Shown: in pieces, positions 28,463 through 37,934 of the stretch
Layout of the letters: each line of letters opens with the position of its first letter
How positions within the stretch are numbered: position 1 is the stretch's first letter
Origin: GCA-2718815 sp963578105
GTDB taxonomy: Bacteria; Planctomycetota; Planctomycetia; Pirellulales; Pirellulaceae
Assembly (NCBI GenBank): GCA_963578105.1
Contig: CAUZBP010000015.1
Span: 1-64,000, forward strand
Direction of reading: 5' to 3'
Length of the DNA stretch: 64,000 nt
Program-made: the position numbers and the translations under genes
The notes under the pieces: generated by a model
The model's database searches: none
Seen by the model: only the letters and a program-made list of their open reading frames with translations
What the model was told of the DNA's origin: nothing

Positions 28463-29455
28463 ATGCCTGCCAATCTCACCGCTCAATATTTGAAAGCGGA
28501 GGAACAGTATCGGCGAGCCCAGAGCCCGGATGAACAACTTCATTGCCTGCAGTTGATGTTGCGTGAGTTGCCCAAGCACAAAGGCACCGACAAGCTGCAA
28601 GCTGAACTGAAGCAGAAGATCAGCAAGTTAAAGAAGGAACTTGCCGCTCCGGGAAAGGCAGCAAAGCGCAGCTCAGGAGTGCGGATTCCTCGACAAGGGG
28701 CTGGCAGTGTTCTCCTGTTGGGTGGAGTTAACTCCGGCAAGAGCCAACTACTGGTGACTCTCACGCGAGCCAGGCCCGAGGTGGCTCCGTATCCCTTTTC
28801 GACGCGTGAACCATTTCCTGGAATGATGCCCTGGGAAGACGTCATGGTCCAACTCGTCGATACACCGCCGATCACCATGGACTATATGGAATCGTACATG
28901 CAGGGCCTGATTCGTTCCGCTGACCTGGTGCTGTTGCTGGTGGATTTAGGAAATGATAACGGTATTGAACAGTGTCAGGAGGTACTGGATAAACTGGCGA
29001 CAACCAAGACTCGACTGGGTCCCGAATCACGTCTCGACGAAAACGACATCGGGCTGTCCTACACCAAAACCTTTCTTGTTCCCAACAAAGCCGACCTGCC
29101 GGAAGCACCAGAAAGGTTGGAACTGTTACGGGAGCTTTGTCCGTTGCAATTTTCCGAGTTCGTGATCTCGGCCCAGCAAGGAACACAGCTGGAACCGTTG
29201 CGGGATGCCATCTATCAGTCGCTGGATGTCGTGCGGGTCTACTCGAAACTTCCTAACCAAAAAGAACCGGACTACGACCAGCCTTTCACAGTTCGGCGAG
29301 GTGGTTCACTGCTGGAGGTCGCCCAACAAATTCACAAGGACTACGTACAGAACTTTAAATTTGCCCGCGTGTGGGGAAGTCAAGTTCATGACGGCACCAT
29401 CGTCAAAGGTGACTACCTTGTGAATGATCGAGACGTTGTGGAGTTGCACGAATGA
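28463..29455 (+). CDS. Obg/DRG-related GTPase with TGS domain
   Basis: The 330-residue protein has an N-terminal coiled helix pair rich in Lys and Glu (residues 1-70), a P-loop G-G-V-N-S-G-K-S at about 86, a G3 motif V-D-T-P-P, the G4 motif P-N-K-A-D at about 207, a G5-like I-S-A-Q-Q-G, and a C-terminal TGS domain (residues 262-330, ending D-R-D-V-V-E-L-H). DRG-type GTPases act with ribosomes or RNA. Its last codons overlap the next start (ATGA), coupling it to PolX. No clear ribosome site precedes the ATG. Confidence 0.85.
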   Translation: MPANLTAQYLKAEEQYRRAQSPDEQLHCLQLMLRELPKHKGTDKLQAELKQKISKLKKELAAPGKAAKRSSGVRIPRQGAGSVLLLGGVNSGKSQLLVTLTRARPEVAPYPFSTREPFPGMMPWEDVMVQLVDTPPITMDYMESYMQGLIRSADLVLLLVDLGNDNGIEQCQEVLDKLATTKTRLGPESRLDENDIGLSYTKTFLVPNKADLPEAPERLELLRELCPLQFSEFVISAQQGTQLEPLRDAIYQSLDVVRVYSKLPNQKEPDYDQPFTVRRGGSLLEVAQQIHKDYVQNFKFARVWGSQVHDGTIVKGDYLVNDRDVVELHE

Positions 29456-31203
29456 CAACCAGCATGACGAATTCCAGAATTGCCGAAACGTTTGAACAGG
29501 TTGCGGATTTACTTGAATTTCAAGGTTCGAATCCGTTTCGCATTCGTGCGTATCGCAACAGTGCGCGAACGATTCGTGATTTACCCGAACCGATTTCCAC
29601 TATCCTGGCTGACAAAAACCGCAAGCTCACTGAAATCGATGGCATTGGAAAAGACCTGGCTCAAAAGTGCGAGCAACTGGTGCAGGAGGGTGCGTTGGAG
29701 CAACTGCAGGAGTTGCTGGAACAGATCCCATCGACGGTTTTGGACCTGCTGCGAGTTCCGAATTTGGGTCCTAAAAAAGCCAAGGTTCTGTATGCGGAGC
29801 TGGGGATCACGACTTTGGAACAGCTCCGGGCTGCTTGCGAAGAGGGACAGGTGCGGCAACTGAAGGGTTTTGCTGCAAAAACTGAACAGTCGATTCTGCA
29901 TGGTATTGAGATTGCTGAGCAGGCCAATCAGAGGATCAAGTGGGTGAAAGCAGATGAAATTGCTCAGCGGCTTGTGGAGCATTTGAAGGCTTGTGCCAGT
30001 ATTCAACGTTTGGAACTGGCTGGCAGTTATCGCCGCGGAAGAGAAACAGTAGGAGATTTGGACGTTCTTGTTGTTTCGGAGAAATCTGACGAGGTAATGG
30101 ACCGCTTTGGGGACGTTCCCGACATCGCCCAGATCATTGCCCGAGGTGAAACGAAAATGTCGATCCGTTTGACCACAGGTCTCGCCGTCGATTTGAGGGT
30201 GGTGCCCAAAGAATCTTTCGGAGCGGCTTTACAATACTTTACGGGTTCAAAAAGTCACAACGTTGTGTTACGAGGCATGGCCAAGAAACAGGGCCTCAAG
30301 ATTAACGAATATGGTGTGTTCAGGACAGGAAATGGAAAGGAAGAGTATGTTGCCGGTGTCGAAGAAACCGATGTCTATGCCTGCTTGAGTTTGCCCCGGT
30401 TCCCGCCCGAACTGCGAGAAGCCAGACGCGAATTCGAGTGGGCTGCAGAAGGCGCAGTCCCCAGACTGATCGAGTTGTCAGATATCCAGGGCGATCTGCA
30501 CGCACACACGACTGCCACCGACGGCAAGAGTAGCCTGGAAGAAATGGTGGCGGCTGCCAAATCGCGTGGACTATCTTACCTGGCGATCACCGACCATTCC
30601 CAGCGTGTCAGTATGGCCCGCGGTTTGAACGCCGAACGATTGCTCAAACAGTGGCAAGAGATTGATCATCTCAATGAGTCCCTGGGATCCGAATTCAAAA
30701 TTCTCAAAGGTCTGGAATGTGATATCTTGGAGAGCGGTCCCCTTGATTTGCCTGACGAAGTGTTGGCCCAAGGGGATTGGATCATCGCCAGTATCCATTA
30801 TGGTCAAAACCAGTCACGGCAGCAGATCACGGATCGTATCCTGGGTGCTTTGGAAAATCCGTTTGTCAGCGCGATTGCACATCCCACGGGCCGCCTGATT
30901 AACCGTCGCGAGCCGTATGAAGTTGATATGGAACAGGTGATGGCGGCTGCGAAGCAGCACGGAAAATTGCTGGAATTGAACGCTAACCCCGCCCGTTTGG
31001 ATCTGAATGACATTCATTGTGCCTTTGCCAAGGCGCAGGGAATTCCCGTGGTCATCAACACCGACGCGCACAGTGAGCCGGGTCTGGACACCATGCGCTA
31101 TGGCATCTTGCAAGCGCGTCGAGGAGGTCTTACCAAAGAGAGTGTGGCCAATACTCGTCCCTGGCCGGAGCTTCTCAAGTTAATCGGCGCAGATAGTTCA
31201 TAA
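29452..31203 (+). CDS. polX: DNA polymerase/3'-5' exonuclease PolX
   Basis: The 583-residue protein has the 8-kDa helix-hairpin-helix N-terminal domain (A-D-L-L-E-F-Q-G and I-D-G-I-G-K-D-L-A), a nucleotidyltransferase core with G-S-Y-R-R-G-R and G-D-L-D-V-L-V at about 200 (metal-binding Asp pair), and a PHP exonuclease domain with D-L-H-A-H-T at 346, I-T-D-H-S and later His/Asp positions (I-N-T-D-A-H). Bacterial PolX fills small gaps in base excision repair. It is translationally coupled to the GTPase gene upstream. Confidence 0.92.
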   Translation: MTTSMTNSRIAETFEQVADLLEFQGSNPFRIRAYRNSARTIRDLPEPISTILADKNRKLTEIDGIGKDLAQKCEQLVQEGALEQLQELLEQIPSTVLDLLRVPNLGPKKAKVLYAELGITTLEQLRAACEEGQVRQLKGFAAKTEQSILHGIEIAEQANQRIKWVKADEIAQRLVEHLKACASIQRLELAGSYRRGRETVGDLDVLVVSEKSDEVMDRFGDVPDIAQIIARGETKMSIRLTTGLAVDLRVVPKESFGAALQYFTGSKSHNVVLRGMAKKQGLKINEYGVFRTGNGKEEYVAGVEETDVYACLSLPRFPPELREARREFEWAAEGAVPRLIELSDIQGDLHAHTTATDGKSSLEEMVAAAKSRGLSYLAITDHSQRVSMARGLNAERLLKQWQEIDHLNESLGSEFKILKGLECDILESGPLDLPDEVLAQGDWIIASIHYGQNQSRQQITDRILGALENPFVSAIAHPTGRLINRREPYEVDMEQVMAAAKQHGKLLELNANPARLDLNDIHCAFAKAQGIPVVINTDAHSEPGLDTMRYGILQARRGGLTKESVANTRPWPELLKLIGADSS

Positions 31204-31331
31204 CGGGACGGACCAGCGATCCTGCACCAGGTTACGGACCATTTTTTTGGCGGCAGTCAAACCGGCATGACCAAACAGTCCAGCTGATCTGTGGTACCGA
31301 GCACGAGGACTCGTTGGGGTTTTGCGACTGG

Positions 31332-32528
31332 TTAATCGGAGTTGATATCCGCCATGTAGACTCGGGTGTTCGCCCCGTCCATATTGTCCATCCGGAAGTA
31401 CACAAACCGTCCGGTACAGCTGAGTCTGGCACCGGACTGGGTGTAGTGGTTGGATTCGGGGGCTGGTGGGATCACCAACGTCTTTGCTTTCCAGGGGTTG
31501 GTGGCGGTAGTGTCGATTTTGAAAATGCCGTTTGGATTCGCAAGCAGTAGCCATCTGCCAGACACGCTTGGCGTCAGGCCGTCGCCCAGCATGGTCAGGG
31601 TGTCCTTCACCGGGTCCCATGCGGCCACCCCTCCAGCGCGCCCCTGGTATTGAATGTTGTAGGCGTACATGTAAATCTTTTCATCGAACATCGTGATCAT
31701 CGACGGATTCTGAACGTTCTTCTCGGTATACATCGAAAGTGGTAGTGCTTTTGTCTTTGCCCTGCCGTCCGCGTTAAAACTGCCGTCCCAGTAGTAGCTG
31801 GTTGCACGGACGCAATCATGACTGCCGAAGATCCAGGTCATGGTGCCGTTTCGAGTCTGGGGTCCGCGATTGTAGAGCCACGAATTTTTCGGGTCTGCAC
31901 CCACGTCGCAGGAACTGGCGTGGATCAGTTGGAAGCTCTCATCAGTCAGGTTCAAGTAATATACGTTGGCGTCGAGAATGTTGCCCCGGGGCCGCTTGTA
32001 GCCGATGACGCCGAACCCGTTGCTGTCGTCATTGCCCACGGACATCTGACCGAGCGACATGCCGTCAGGCAGGTCGTAGATTTTCGCATCTTCCGGGTTG
32101 GTGATCTCACGCAGGATCAACTGGTCACGTGCGCCATTTTCCCGAATATACGCCACGTACCGGTCATTGACCGCTACCTGCCCGGACTTGTAATGCAGGT
32201 GCCCCCACACGATCTGGATTCCAGTCTTCGCGTCGTTGGCAAGGAGTTCCAGTTTCTGTGTTTTCGTGTCGTATAAATAAATCCGGGTAGTGCCGGGCTT
32301 GGCCGCAACGATCGCGGCATAACGCCCGCAGATTGAGAGGTGCAACGGCCGGAATCCGGCGGTCTCACTCATGACCAGTACCGGCTCTTTCAGGAGCGGA
32401 TAGGTTTCGGACGGTTTAGCAGGTGTTGCTGCCGCAGCGGGTTCTGCAGATCGGGCCGGACCAGAGATGGTTGTTGAAAAAAATGTTACCAAAGAGAGTG
32501 AGATCACTGACAAGGTCCGCTGCTTCAT
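31332..32528 (-). CDS. Secreted TolB/YncE-like beta-propeller protein
   Basis: The 398-residue protein has a signal peptide ending near P-A-R-S-A-E and then repeated sequences of the R-I-Y-L-Y-D-T-K-T-Q-K-L type, a propeller pattern without a recognised catalytic site. CTGGAG before ATG supports the start. It probably binds a ligand or acts as an envelope scaffold. It stands alone between polX and a decayed gene remnant. Confidence 0.65.
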   Translation of the reverse strand: MKQRTLSVISLSLVTFFSTTISGPARSAEPAAAATPAKPSETYPLLKEPVLVMSETAGFRPLHLSICGRYAAIVAAKPGTTRIYLYDTKTQKLELLANDAKTGIQIVWGHLHYKSGQVAVNDRYVAYIRENGARDQLILREITNPEDAKIYDLPDGMSLGQMSVGNDDSNGFGVIGYKRPRGNILDANVYYLNLTDESFQLIHASSCDVGADPKNSWLYNRGPQTRNGTMTWIFGSHDCVRATSYYWDGSFNADGRAKTKALPLSMYTEKNVQNPSMITMFDEKIYMYAYNIQYQGRAGGVAAWDPVKDTLTMLGDGLTPSVSGRWLLLANPNGIFKIDTTATNPWKAKTLVIPPAPESNHYTQSGARLSCTGRFVYFRMDNMDGANTRVYMADINSD

Positions 32529-32667
32529 GGTTGCTCCAGGGGTCTGTACCGGGGACGCAGGAAGAAAAAGATTTACAAATGTGGGAACTGGTGGCTCCTT
32601 GTCGTCCGTTGAACTGTTTGCTCCCAGCAGGTTTCTCCTTTATACTCGCTGTTTTCTTTGGTCGAGT

Positions 32668-32838
32668 AAACCGTTGGACGGATTAACACTGGACGAATCA
32701 GAATAAATTGTCGGTGATGAAATCGAGCGCACCGTACGCTGGTAGAACGGAAGTGATGTAAGTCGGCTGGCGGGCGACCCTGTGCGACTGAGGTTCCGGA
32801 TGAAGGACGCGGACCTGTATTCCATCAAATTCTGCTAG
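32668..32838 (+). pseudogene. Remnant of the C-terminal sandwich of the 35.8 kb propeller family
   Basis: Reading this frame gives K-P-L-D-G-L-T-L-D-E-S-E, a TAA at 32704, then I-V-G-D-E-I-E-R-T-V-R-W, a TAG at 32743, then N-G-S-D-V-S-R-L-A-G-D-P-V-R-L-R-F-R-M-K and D-A-D-L-Y-S-I-K-F before TAG. It aligns residue by residue with the last ~57 residues of the intact protein at 35849-37216 (I-V-G-D-H-I-S-R-T-V-S-W-K-N-G-N-D and A-D-L-Y-S-M-R-F). Two in-frame stops and loss of everything upstream make it a pseudogene. It is on the opposite strand to the intact gene. Confidence 0.85.
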
Positions 32839-33009
32839 ATGTGAACGCGATGGAATGTCCGGCATTGGAACCACCATCCGCACCTCTGCAAAGGCCGCTG
32901 CGTGAAGGTTTCGCCCGGCGGAGCAGGAAAGACAATTCCGTGAGACGGTGATCACTGACCTAGTGACCAAACAGTTTTTGGGCGATCACAACTTATCAGG
33001 AGGGCTACG

Positions 33010-34971
33010 ATGTATCACACCAAAAAAATCACGGTGGAATATGCCGGACTCGGGATCGAACGGCTGTCGTGCGTTCTTATGGTTTGTGCACTGCTGCCGT
33101 TTCAACTGTGTAGCGCCAATCCTCCTGAAGCCGCGTTAGCTATCATGCAGACGGAGATCGTCGAGGGACTGAACAGCCGTGGTGTGCGGGAACAATTCAA
33201 CAGTTACCAGGCGCATGCGACAGCCGGTCTGACCAATACGGCTGGCGACCGGTGCCGTATGAGCTACTTCGATTGGATGCTGCGTCATCAGTTGGAGGCT
33301 CCGGCAGACGCGGAAAAATTCACCGGTCGGTTGCATCAGGTGCTCAGTGGCAAAGACCTTGATCTGTCCAGTTGCCTGACAATAATGTCGAAGAAATTGG
33401 ACACCAAAGCACCGTCGGCCCGGACCTACCCGGTAGAATCGCCTGAGGCTGCAACGGCTGCCGTTGCAGATTGTCTGGCAGCAGCTCGAGCACAATGGCA
33501 GCGTGCGATCGATCCACTCACCGAAGAACAGCTCACACTGCTGCGCAGCAGCTTGTACCGAGTCTCAACGGCCACAATCACCGCCGGCGCGTATACCTGG
33601 CCCGAACAGGCGGCCGGCGTCACGATGTGCGATGCAATGTCAATGATGAACCGCCAGGCACTGCTTGCCAGTGCCAACGAACTGGCGCCCTTGGCGGACC
33701 CGCGGTTGATGAAAGCACTTATGCAGTGCAAGGAATCCAGAGTCCCTGAGATCGACGGAGTTCAGGGGGAATTGTTGAGCCTGATCGAGACACCTGCCGG
33801 CAATATTCTGATTGGCGGTGGCGGCGATAATACCTACGAGCTCGATAAATTGTCCACGGTTGCCGTCGTCATCGACGTGGCGGGTGCTGACACCTATCTC
33901 GAGGGCACAGTGAGCGAGTCCCGGCCGGTTCTGGTGGTCCTGGATCTGGCTGGAAACGACCGTTACACCGGCAGCCAGCCCGGCATCCAAGGTAGTGCCA
34001 TCGTTGGTGTGTCCTTGCTGGTGGACTTTTCCGGCAACGATCAATATGACGCGGTGGACGTCGCTCAGGGCACTTGTCTGGCGGGGGTGGGCATGTTGGT
34101 GGACTGGTCGGGCACCGATTCGTATCGTGCCATGCGGCGAGCCCAAGGCAGTGCTACGGGCGGCGTCGGTATGCTGGTGGACCGCGACGGCAACGACACT
34201 TATCATGCCTCCCTCTATGCACAGGGATTCGGCGGGCCGTTGGGTTTCGGGTTGATTGAGGACACCGCTGGTGATGACCACTACTACGCGGGCGGCGTCA
34301 ATCCCGACAGCTATGGCGACTCGCCCGGCTACGCGGGCTGGTCCCAGGGGATGGGAGCTGGACCCCGCGGGATCGCCAACGGTGGGGTAGGTGTGATGCT
34401 TGACGGTGGGGGGGATGATGTTTACGAGTGCGACTACTTTTCCCACGGAGCCGGATATTGGTTTGCAGTCGGCTTGGCTCGTGATTTTGGCGGCAATGAC
34501 CAGCGGCTCGGTTCGACGGTCGAGGGTTTTGACGGCGGTGTTCGCGGCGAGCCCCGGTTTCTTCGCTACGGCGTAGGTTTCGGGGTACACTACGCGGTGG
34601 GTCTGATCTTTGACGACGGTGGCGATGATGTGTACGTGGCCAATCACGCCGGACCGGCGTTCGCCTACGACATTTCGCTGGGGGGGATTTTTGATTTCGG
34701 TGGCAACGACACATTCTCCCCGACCGGCATTGGTCAGGGCGCGGTTGCTGCCAATGGCTTTGCCATCCTTTTCTCGCAGGGGGGTGATGACGACTACCAA
34801 GGCGGTGGCCAGGGAAACGGTGCGGCCGGGTCCCCTGGAAACTTCGGTTTTTTGATCGACTATGGAGGCAACGACCAGTACGGCAACGAAAAGAACAACG
34901 ACGTCTACCTGGAGCGATCCAGCCCGACAGGATTCCTCATCGATCGTTCCGAGGTTCCTGAACCAAAGTAG
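33010..34971 (+). CDS. Exported repeat protein with G-x-D-x-Y repeats, predicted beta-helix
   Basis: The 653-residue protein has a membrane-like N-terminal stretch (V-L-M-V-C-A-L-L-P-F-Q-L-C-S-A) and a helical domain to about residue 270. From about 285 on, roughly twelve repeats of 26-29 residues follow the pattern h-h-h-D-x-x-G-N/D-D-x-Y, with an A-Q-G turn in many copies (for example V-G-M-L-V-D-R-D-G-N-D-T-Y). The acidic, glycine-rich turns resemble the calcium-binding turns of RTX repeats, though spaced differently. A parallel beta-helix with bound calcium is likely. AGGAGGG before ATG is a strong start. Enzyme or adhesion role unknown. Confidence 0.75.
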   Translation: MYHTKKITVEYAGLGIERLSCVLMVCALLPFQLCSANPPEAALAIMQTEIVEGLNSRGVREQFNSYQAHATAGLTNTAGDRCRMSYFDWMLRHQLEAPADAEKFTGRLHQVLSGKDLDLSSCLTIMSKKLDTKAPSARTYPVESPEAATAAVADCLAAARAQWQRAIDPLTEEQLTLLRSSLYRVSTATITAGAYTWPEQAAGVTMCDAMSMMNRQALLASANELAPLADPRLMKALMQCKESRVPEIDGVQGELLSLIETPAGNILIGGGGDNTYELDKLSTVAVVIDVAGADTYLEGTVSESRPVLVVLDLAGNDRYTGSQPGIQGSAIVGVSLLVDFSGNDQYDAVDVAQGTCLAGVGMLVDWSGTDSYRAMRRAQGSATGGVGMLVDRDGNDTYHASLYAQGFGGPLGFGLIEDTAGDDHYYAGGVNPDSYGDSPGYAGWSQGMGAGPRGIANGGVGVMLDGGGDDVYECDYFSHGAGYWFAVGLARDFGGNDQRLGSTVEGFDGGVRGEPRFLRYGVGFGVHYAVGLIFDDGGDDVYVANHAGPAFAYDISLGGIFDFGGNDTFSPTGIGQGAVAANGFAILFSQGGDDDYQGGGQGNGAAGSPGNFGFLIDYGGNDQYGNEKNNDVYLERSSPTGFLIDRSEVPEPK

Positions 34972-35018
34972 TTGTGTTGCCTTGGGACAGTGATCGCATC
35001 AATCTGGTCCTGGCAAGC

Positions 35019-35798
35019 TCAGGATCGTAAGCGGATCACTTGATTGTGCGCGTCCCAGCGAACCGACCGGGCATAATGATAGACGTCAACGCCTGCAGCG
35101 ACCGGCACAGGCTCACGCACAATGAATTCCACCCAGTCGGGATGATTGAAGGCGGCAAAGGCCAGTTCCATCCCGGAGATCAACTCGTCCGGTTCGAGCT
35201 CCAGGTCGGGCAGCAGGACAGGTCCTGTATCTGTTTGGTAGACCCAGTCACGCTGATTGGCATTCATCGTCTTGACCGGATACGTCAGAGTGACCGTGTA
35301 ACGTGGAGTAGATAACCGGGTCGTGGCCACCAGCGATTCGTTGGTCAGTGTCGCTTCGACGACCTCCTGGTCAGACTGGAGCAACTCTCCCTGAGCGTAC
35401 ACAATTTCGACTCCTCCATCGTCAAATGCTTCCGCGATGACGCCTACTTGTCGTTCAGGCTGTTTCTCTGATTTCGGTGGGTAAAAGTTGACAGACTGGC
35501 CGACCTGAGCATAGGTCTTGAGGTTCATGAATTTTGTGCGACCATAGATCGGTATGAAATCGGCATTGGGTTGCAACCAGAGATCACGTTTCGCACCGAC
35601 CACCTCGGCCTTGCAACTGGCGCCCAGGGAGAAATCTTCCCGATAACCTTGTGCATCTTCGATCGTGCACACACATTCGAGACGAATGCGCACAGCGTTC
35701 AATGTATACGGTGGTTTGTGGCTGGCGGTGCATGACGGTTTCTTTGTCCAATCGGTGCAAAAGGTTAGAAACGATCGGGAAAAATCAACGGTTTGCAT
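35019..35798 (-). CDS. Conserved beta-rich protein of unknown function
   Basis: The 259-residue protein has no signal peptide. Strand-rich sequence dominates (Y-T-V-T-L-T-Y-P-V-K-T-M-N is the best marker). AAGGAGTC lies ten bases before the ATG. A decayed fragment with the same marker occurs at 44822-45085, so it belongs to a small family in this genome. It lies between the repeat protein and the propeller gene. I do not recognise it. Confidence 0.6.
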   Translation of the reverse strand: MQTVDFSRSFLTFCTDWTKKPSCTASHKPPYTLNAVRIRLECVCTIEDAQGYREDFSLGASCKAEVVGAKRDLWLQPNADFIPIYGRTKFMNLKTYAQVGQSVNFYPPKSEKQPERQVGVIAEAFDDGGVEIVYAQGELLQSDQEVVEATLTNESLVATTRLSTPRYTVTLTYPVKTMNANQRDWVYQTDTGPVLLPDLELEPDELISGMELAFAAFNHPDWVEFIVREPVPVAAGVDVYHYARSVRWDAHNQVIRLRS

Positions 35799-35848
35799 GT
35801 TTTCTACGACTCCTTTTTTTAACCCGCGTTGATAGTTGCTAACGTGAC

Positions 35849-37216
35849 TTAATGTGTTCCGACTTCATGAAATCGCATCGAATACAAATCGGCCTCCGTC
35901 ATCACCATTCGTAGACGGACCGGTTTGCCAGCGAGTGATCGGATGTCGTTTCCGTTTTTCCAGCTGACGGTGCGGCTGATGTGGTCACCGACAATCGTGA
36001 CGCATTCCTGCAGACGGTAACCGGGGATCGGTTTTCCTCTGGGATCCTGGATTTCAACCTGGACCTGACCGGCTGCACTGGTGGCATAGTTGATCTCCAA
36101 CTGTCTGCCGTTGAAGCGAATCGGCTTGGTCAGCAGTTCTCCCTGTTCGTGTGACGCGTGGACTGAGGAGAAGCCGTCAGTACGGAGCACATACCGCCGT
36201 TCGCGCACATAGAGGGACATCTCGTCCGTTCCGGTAGGAATCACCCCCCAGGCGGCATAGTTGGAGCGGTTGCCCCACTTGGCCGGATCAAGTCCCGGTC
36301 GGATGAATGCCTGGAGAAAGGTGCGCTGATATCGGTTTCCTCCTCGTGAGGTCATGAACATGACGTCTGTGGATGAGCCGCGGTCCGGTAGAAATCGGGT
36401 GGGCAGAGCGATGTAGATGTGGGGTGCGCGAAAGTATGGATGCGTGCCGCTGGTGTAGAGATGTTCGCCCGGCAGATTAGGGTCGGTGGCCACCGGTCGG
36501 GACCAGTGGATGAAGTCCATGGATGTGGTGCGGCTGATGGTGCGCAGTCTGCCGTGTGATGTGGCCCAGGTGCGAAAGTAGCAGACGTAACGTTGTTCGA
36601 TTTCGGACCAGAAGGCCACATTCTGGGAATCGAAGGCAAATGGCTCGTGGATGATCACATGGTTGTCTTGGAATTTCTTCCAGTGAATGCCATCGGCGGA
36701 AAAAAAAGCGTGCAGTCCGCCTCCCTTGTGGACGCCTGCCAGAGCCTTGAATCGATGTGATTGGGATACCCCTGGTCGCTGGTCGAGGAAGGGGCTGAAG
36801 TTATGGGCGATCCACTTGGTGTTGGTAATGATCACGTTGTTGTCACGTGAACCGTCGACCTCAACCAATCCAAGGTTAGGAGCCGTCCAATGGATTCCGT
36901 CTTTGCTTTCCCAGTAACGGGTGGTTTCGCGATCTTCCCCATCGAACGCAGCATCCCCACCACGATCATAGCGACGGAACAGGTTGCCCTCTTTGATGAC
37001 GGTGGCATAGTGTCCAGCAGGTGTACCCGGCACGAGAGGCGTGATCCTTGGCTCGTGAAGCTTCATTTGCAGGTTGTCGAGTTGGTCGATCAGGTAATGG
37101 TCGACAAACAATTCCCTGCGGCTTCCGATGTCGATTGCATTCTCCGCAGCAGTGGTCGAAAGGAAAAGGAGAAACAAGGAAATCCAAGTCATAGAGATGG
37201 TGAATAGTGGACGCAT
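35849..37216 (-). CDS. Secreted GH32/43-like five-blade propeller with C-terminal sandwich
   Basis: The 455-residue protein has a signal peptide (T-W-I-S-L-F-L-L-F-L-S-T-T-A-A), the I-D-I-G-S-R-R-E-L-F-V-D-H-Y-L-I opening common in planctomycete and verrucomicrobial proteins, propeller blades with S-x-D-G-I-H-W (twice, S-K-D-G-I-H-W and S-A-D-G-I-H-W), and a C-terminal beta-sandwich (G-R-Q-L-E-I-N to A-D-L-Y-S-M-R-F). S-x-D-G-x-x-W blades occur in sialidases and GH32/43-like enzymes, so polysaccharide action is plausible but unproven. The ATG at 37216 gives the signal peptide; the frame begins further up without one. Confidence 0.75.
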   Translation of the reverse strand: MRPLFTISMTWISLFLLFLSTTAAENAIDIGSRRELFVDHYLIDQLDNLQMKLHEPRITPLVPGTPAGHYATVIKEGNLFRRYDRGGDAAFDGEDRETTRYWESKDGIHWTAPNLGLVEVDGSRDNNVIITNTKWIAHNFSPFLDQRPGVSQSHRFKALAGVHKGGGLHAFFSADGIHWKKFQDNHVIIHEPFAFDSQNVAFWSEIEQRYVCYFRTWATSHGRLRTISRTTSMDFIHWSRPVATDPNLPGEHLYTSGTHPYFRAPHIYIALPTRFLPDRGSSTDVMFMTSRGGNRYQRTFLQAFIRPGLDPAKWGNRSNYAAWGVIPTGTDEMSLYVRERRYVLRTDGFSSVHASHEQGELLTKPIRFNGRQLEINYATSAAGQVQVEIQDPRGKPIPGYRLQECVTIVGDHISRTVSWKNGNDIRSLAGKPVRLRMVMTEADLYSMRFHEVGTH

Positions 37217-37340
37217 CGATGACTTTCTTTCTGTGGAAGCAGTTGAGCCGGTTTTTAAGCCGCTGCCGTCTTTGGCGAGTTGTACCCGGGTGTAAACCAT
37301 ACGCTGCCAATTGTGTGGCACTCCGGCTGAGACCATTGTT

Positions 37341-37590
37341 TCAATCGACGAACTGAAATGCATACAACTTGCATTTCTGCATCCGGAAGCGAATTTTAAT
37401 CAGTTTACCAGCCAACTGCCTAACGTCCGAGCGGGGCTTCCAGTGGACCGGCATGCGGACGGAGTTGCCGTTCACCGGCACGGTTTCATGACGCGAAAAT
37501 TCTGCAATCGGCTGGCCATCCTGATCAAGCAGTTCGGCGACCACCGAGCCACCACCGCTCGTGTTCACATTTAATTCCAGGCGGGATTTT
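37341..37590 (-). pseudogene. Second remnant of the propeller family's C-terminal sandwich
   Basis: The minus-strand frame reads R-L-E-L-N-V-N-T-S-G-G-G-S-V-V-A-E-L-L-D, then G-Q-P-I-A-E-F-S, then D-V-R-Q-L-A-G-K-L-I-K-I-R-F-R-M-Q-K and L-Y-A-F-Q-F-V-D. This parallels the end of the intact gene directly downstream (L-E-I-N-Y-A-T-S-A-A-G-Q-V-Q-V-E-I and L-A-G-K-P-V-R-L-R). Only the last ~80 residues remain, with no start or propeller. It suggests a former tandem paralogue. Confidence 0.8.
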
Positions 37591-37679
37591 GTCGGGGCGT
37601 TATGACCTGTTGTATTACATCGAAGCGCGTGTTCCAGGGGGCGGCCGACTCTGGCCAGCCTGGGAAACGGAGATGCCTT

Positions 37680-37742
37680 ACGTGGTAGTCCCTGTGAAAC
37701 ACGTGGTAGTCCCTGTGAAACACGTGGTAGTCCCTGTGAAAC
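37680..37742. repeat. 21-base tandem repeat, three perfect copies
   Basis: Unit ACGTGGTAGTCCCTGTGAAA plus C at 37680, 37701 and 37722, in a gap without a gene and next to the propeller remnant. Read on the minus strand it gives F-H-R-D-Y-H-V repeats, but no gene context supports translation. Confidence 0.95.
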
Positions 37743-37934
37743 ACTGAGCGGGTCAATCGAGCGAAAAGTTCAGCCCATCAGCTTGATCTCGTCTCGATGG
37801 CAATGTGGACTGTCGGCCACGCGCTACAGGAATCCCCGCGATAGCGATCAACCGCAGGCTTCGTCCATCTGGCCGCGACAGCGACGAAGCGACAAGCCCA
37901 GCGATACCAGATTTCCAACACGAAGATTGGACGG

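Noticed and set aside
29520..29545. GGTTCGAATCC sequence resembling a tRNA T-loop
   Set aside because: It lies inside the polX coding region and no tRNA arms fit around it.
33640..34800. A 386-codon frame antisense to the G-D-D-Y repeat gene
   Set aside because: It is open only because of biased codon use in the repeats; the plus frame has a strong ribosome site, export signal and clear repeats.
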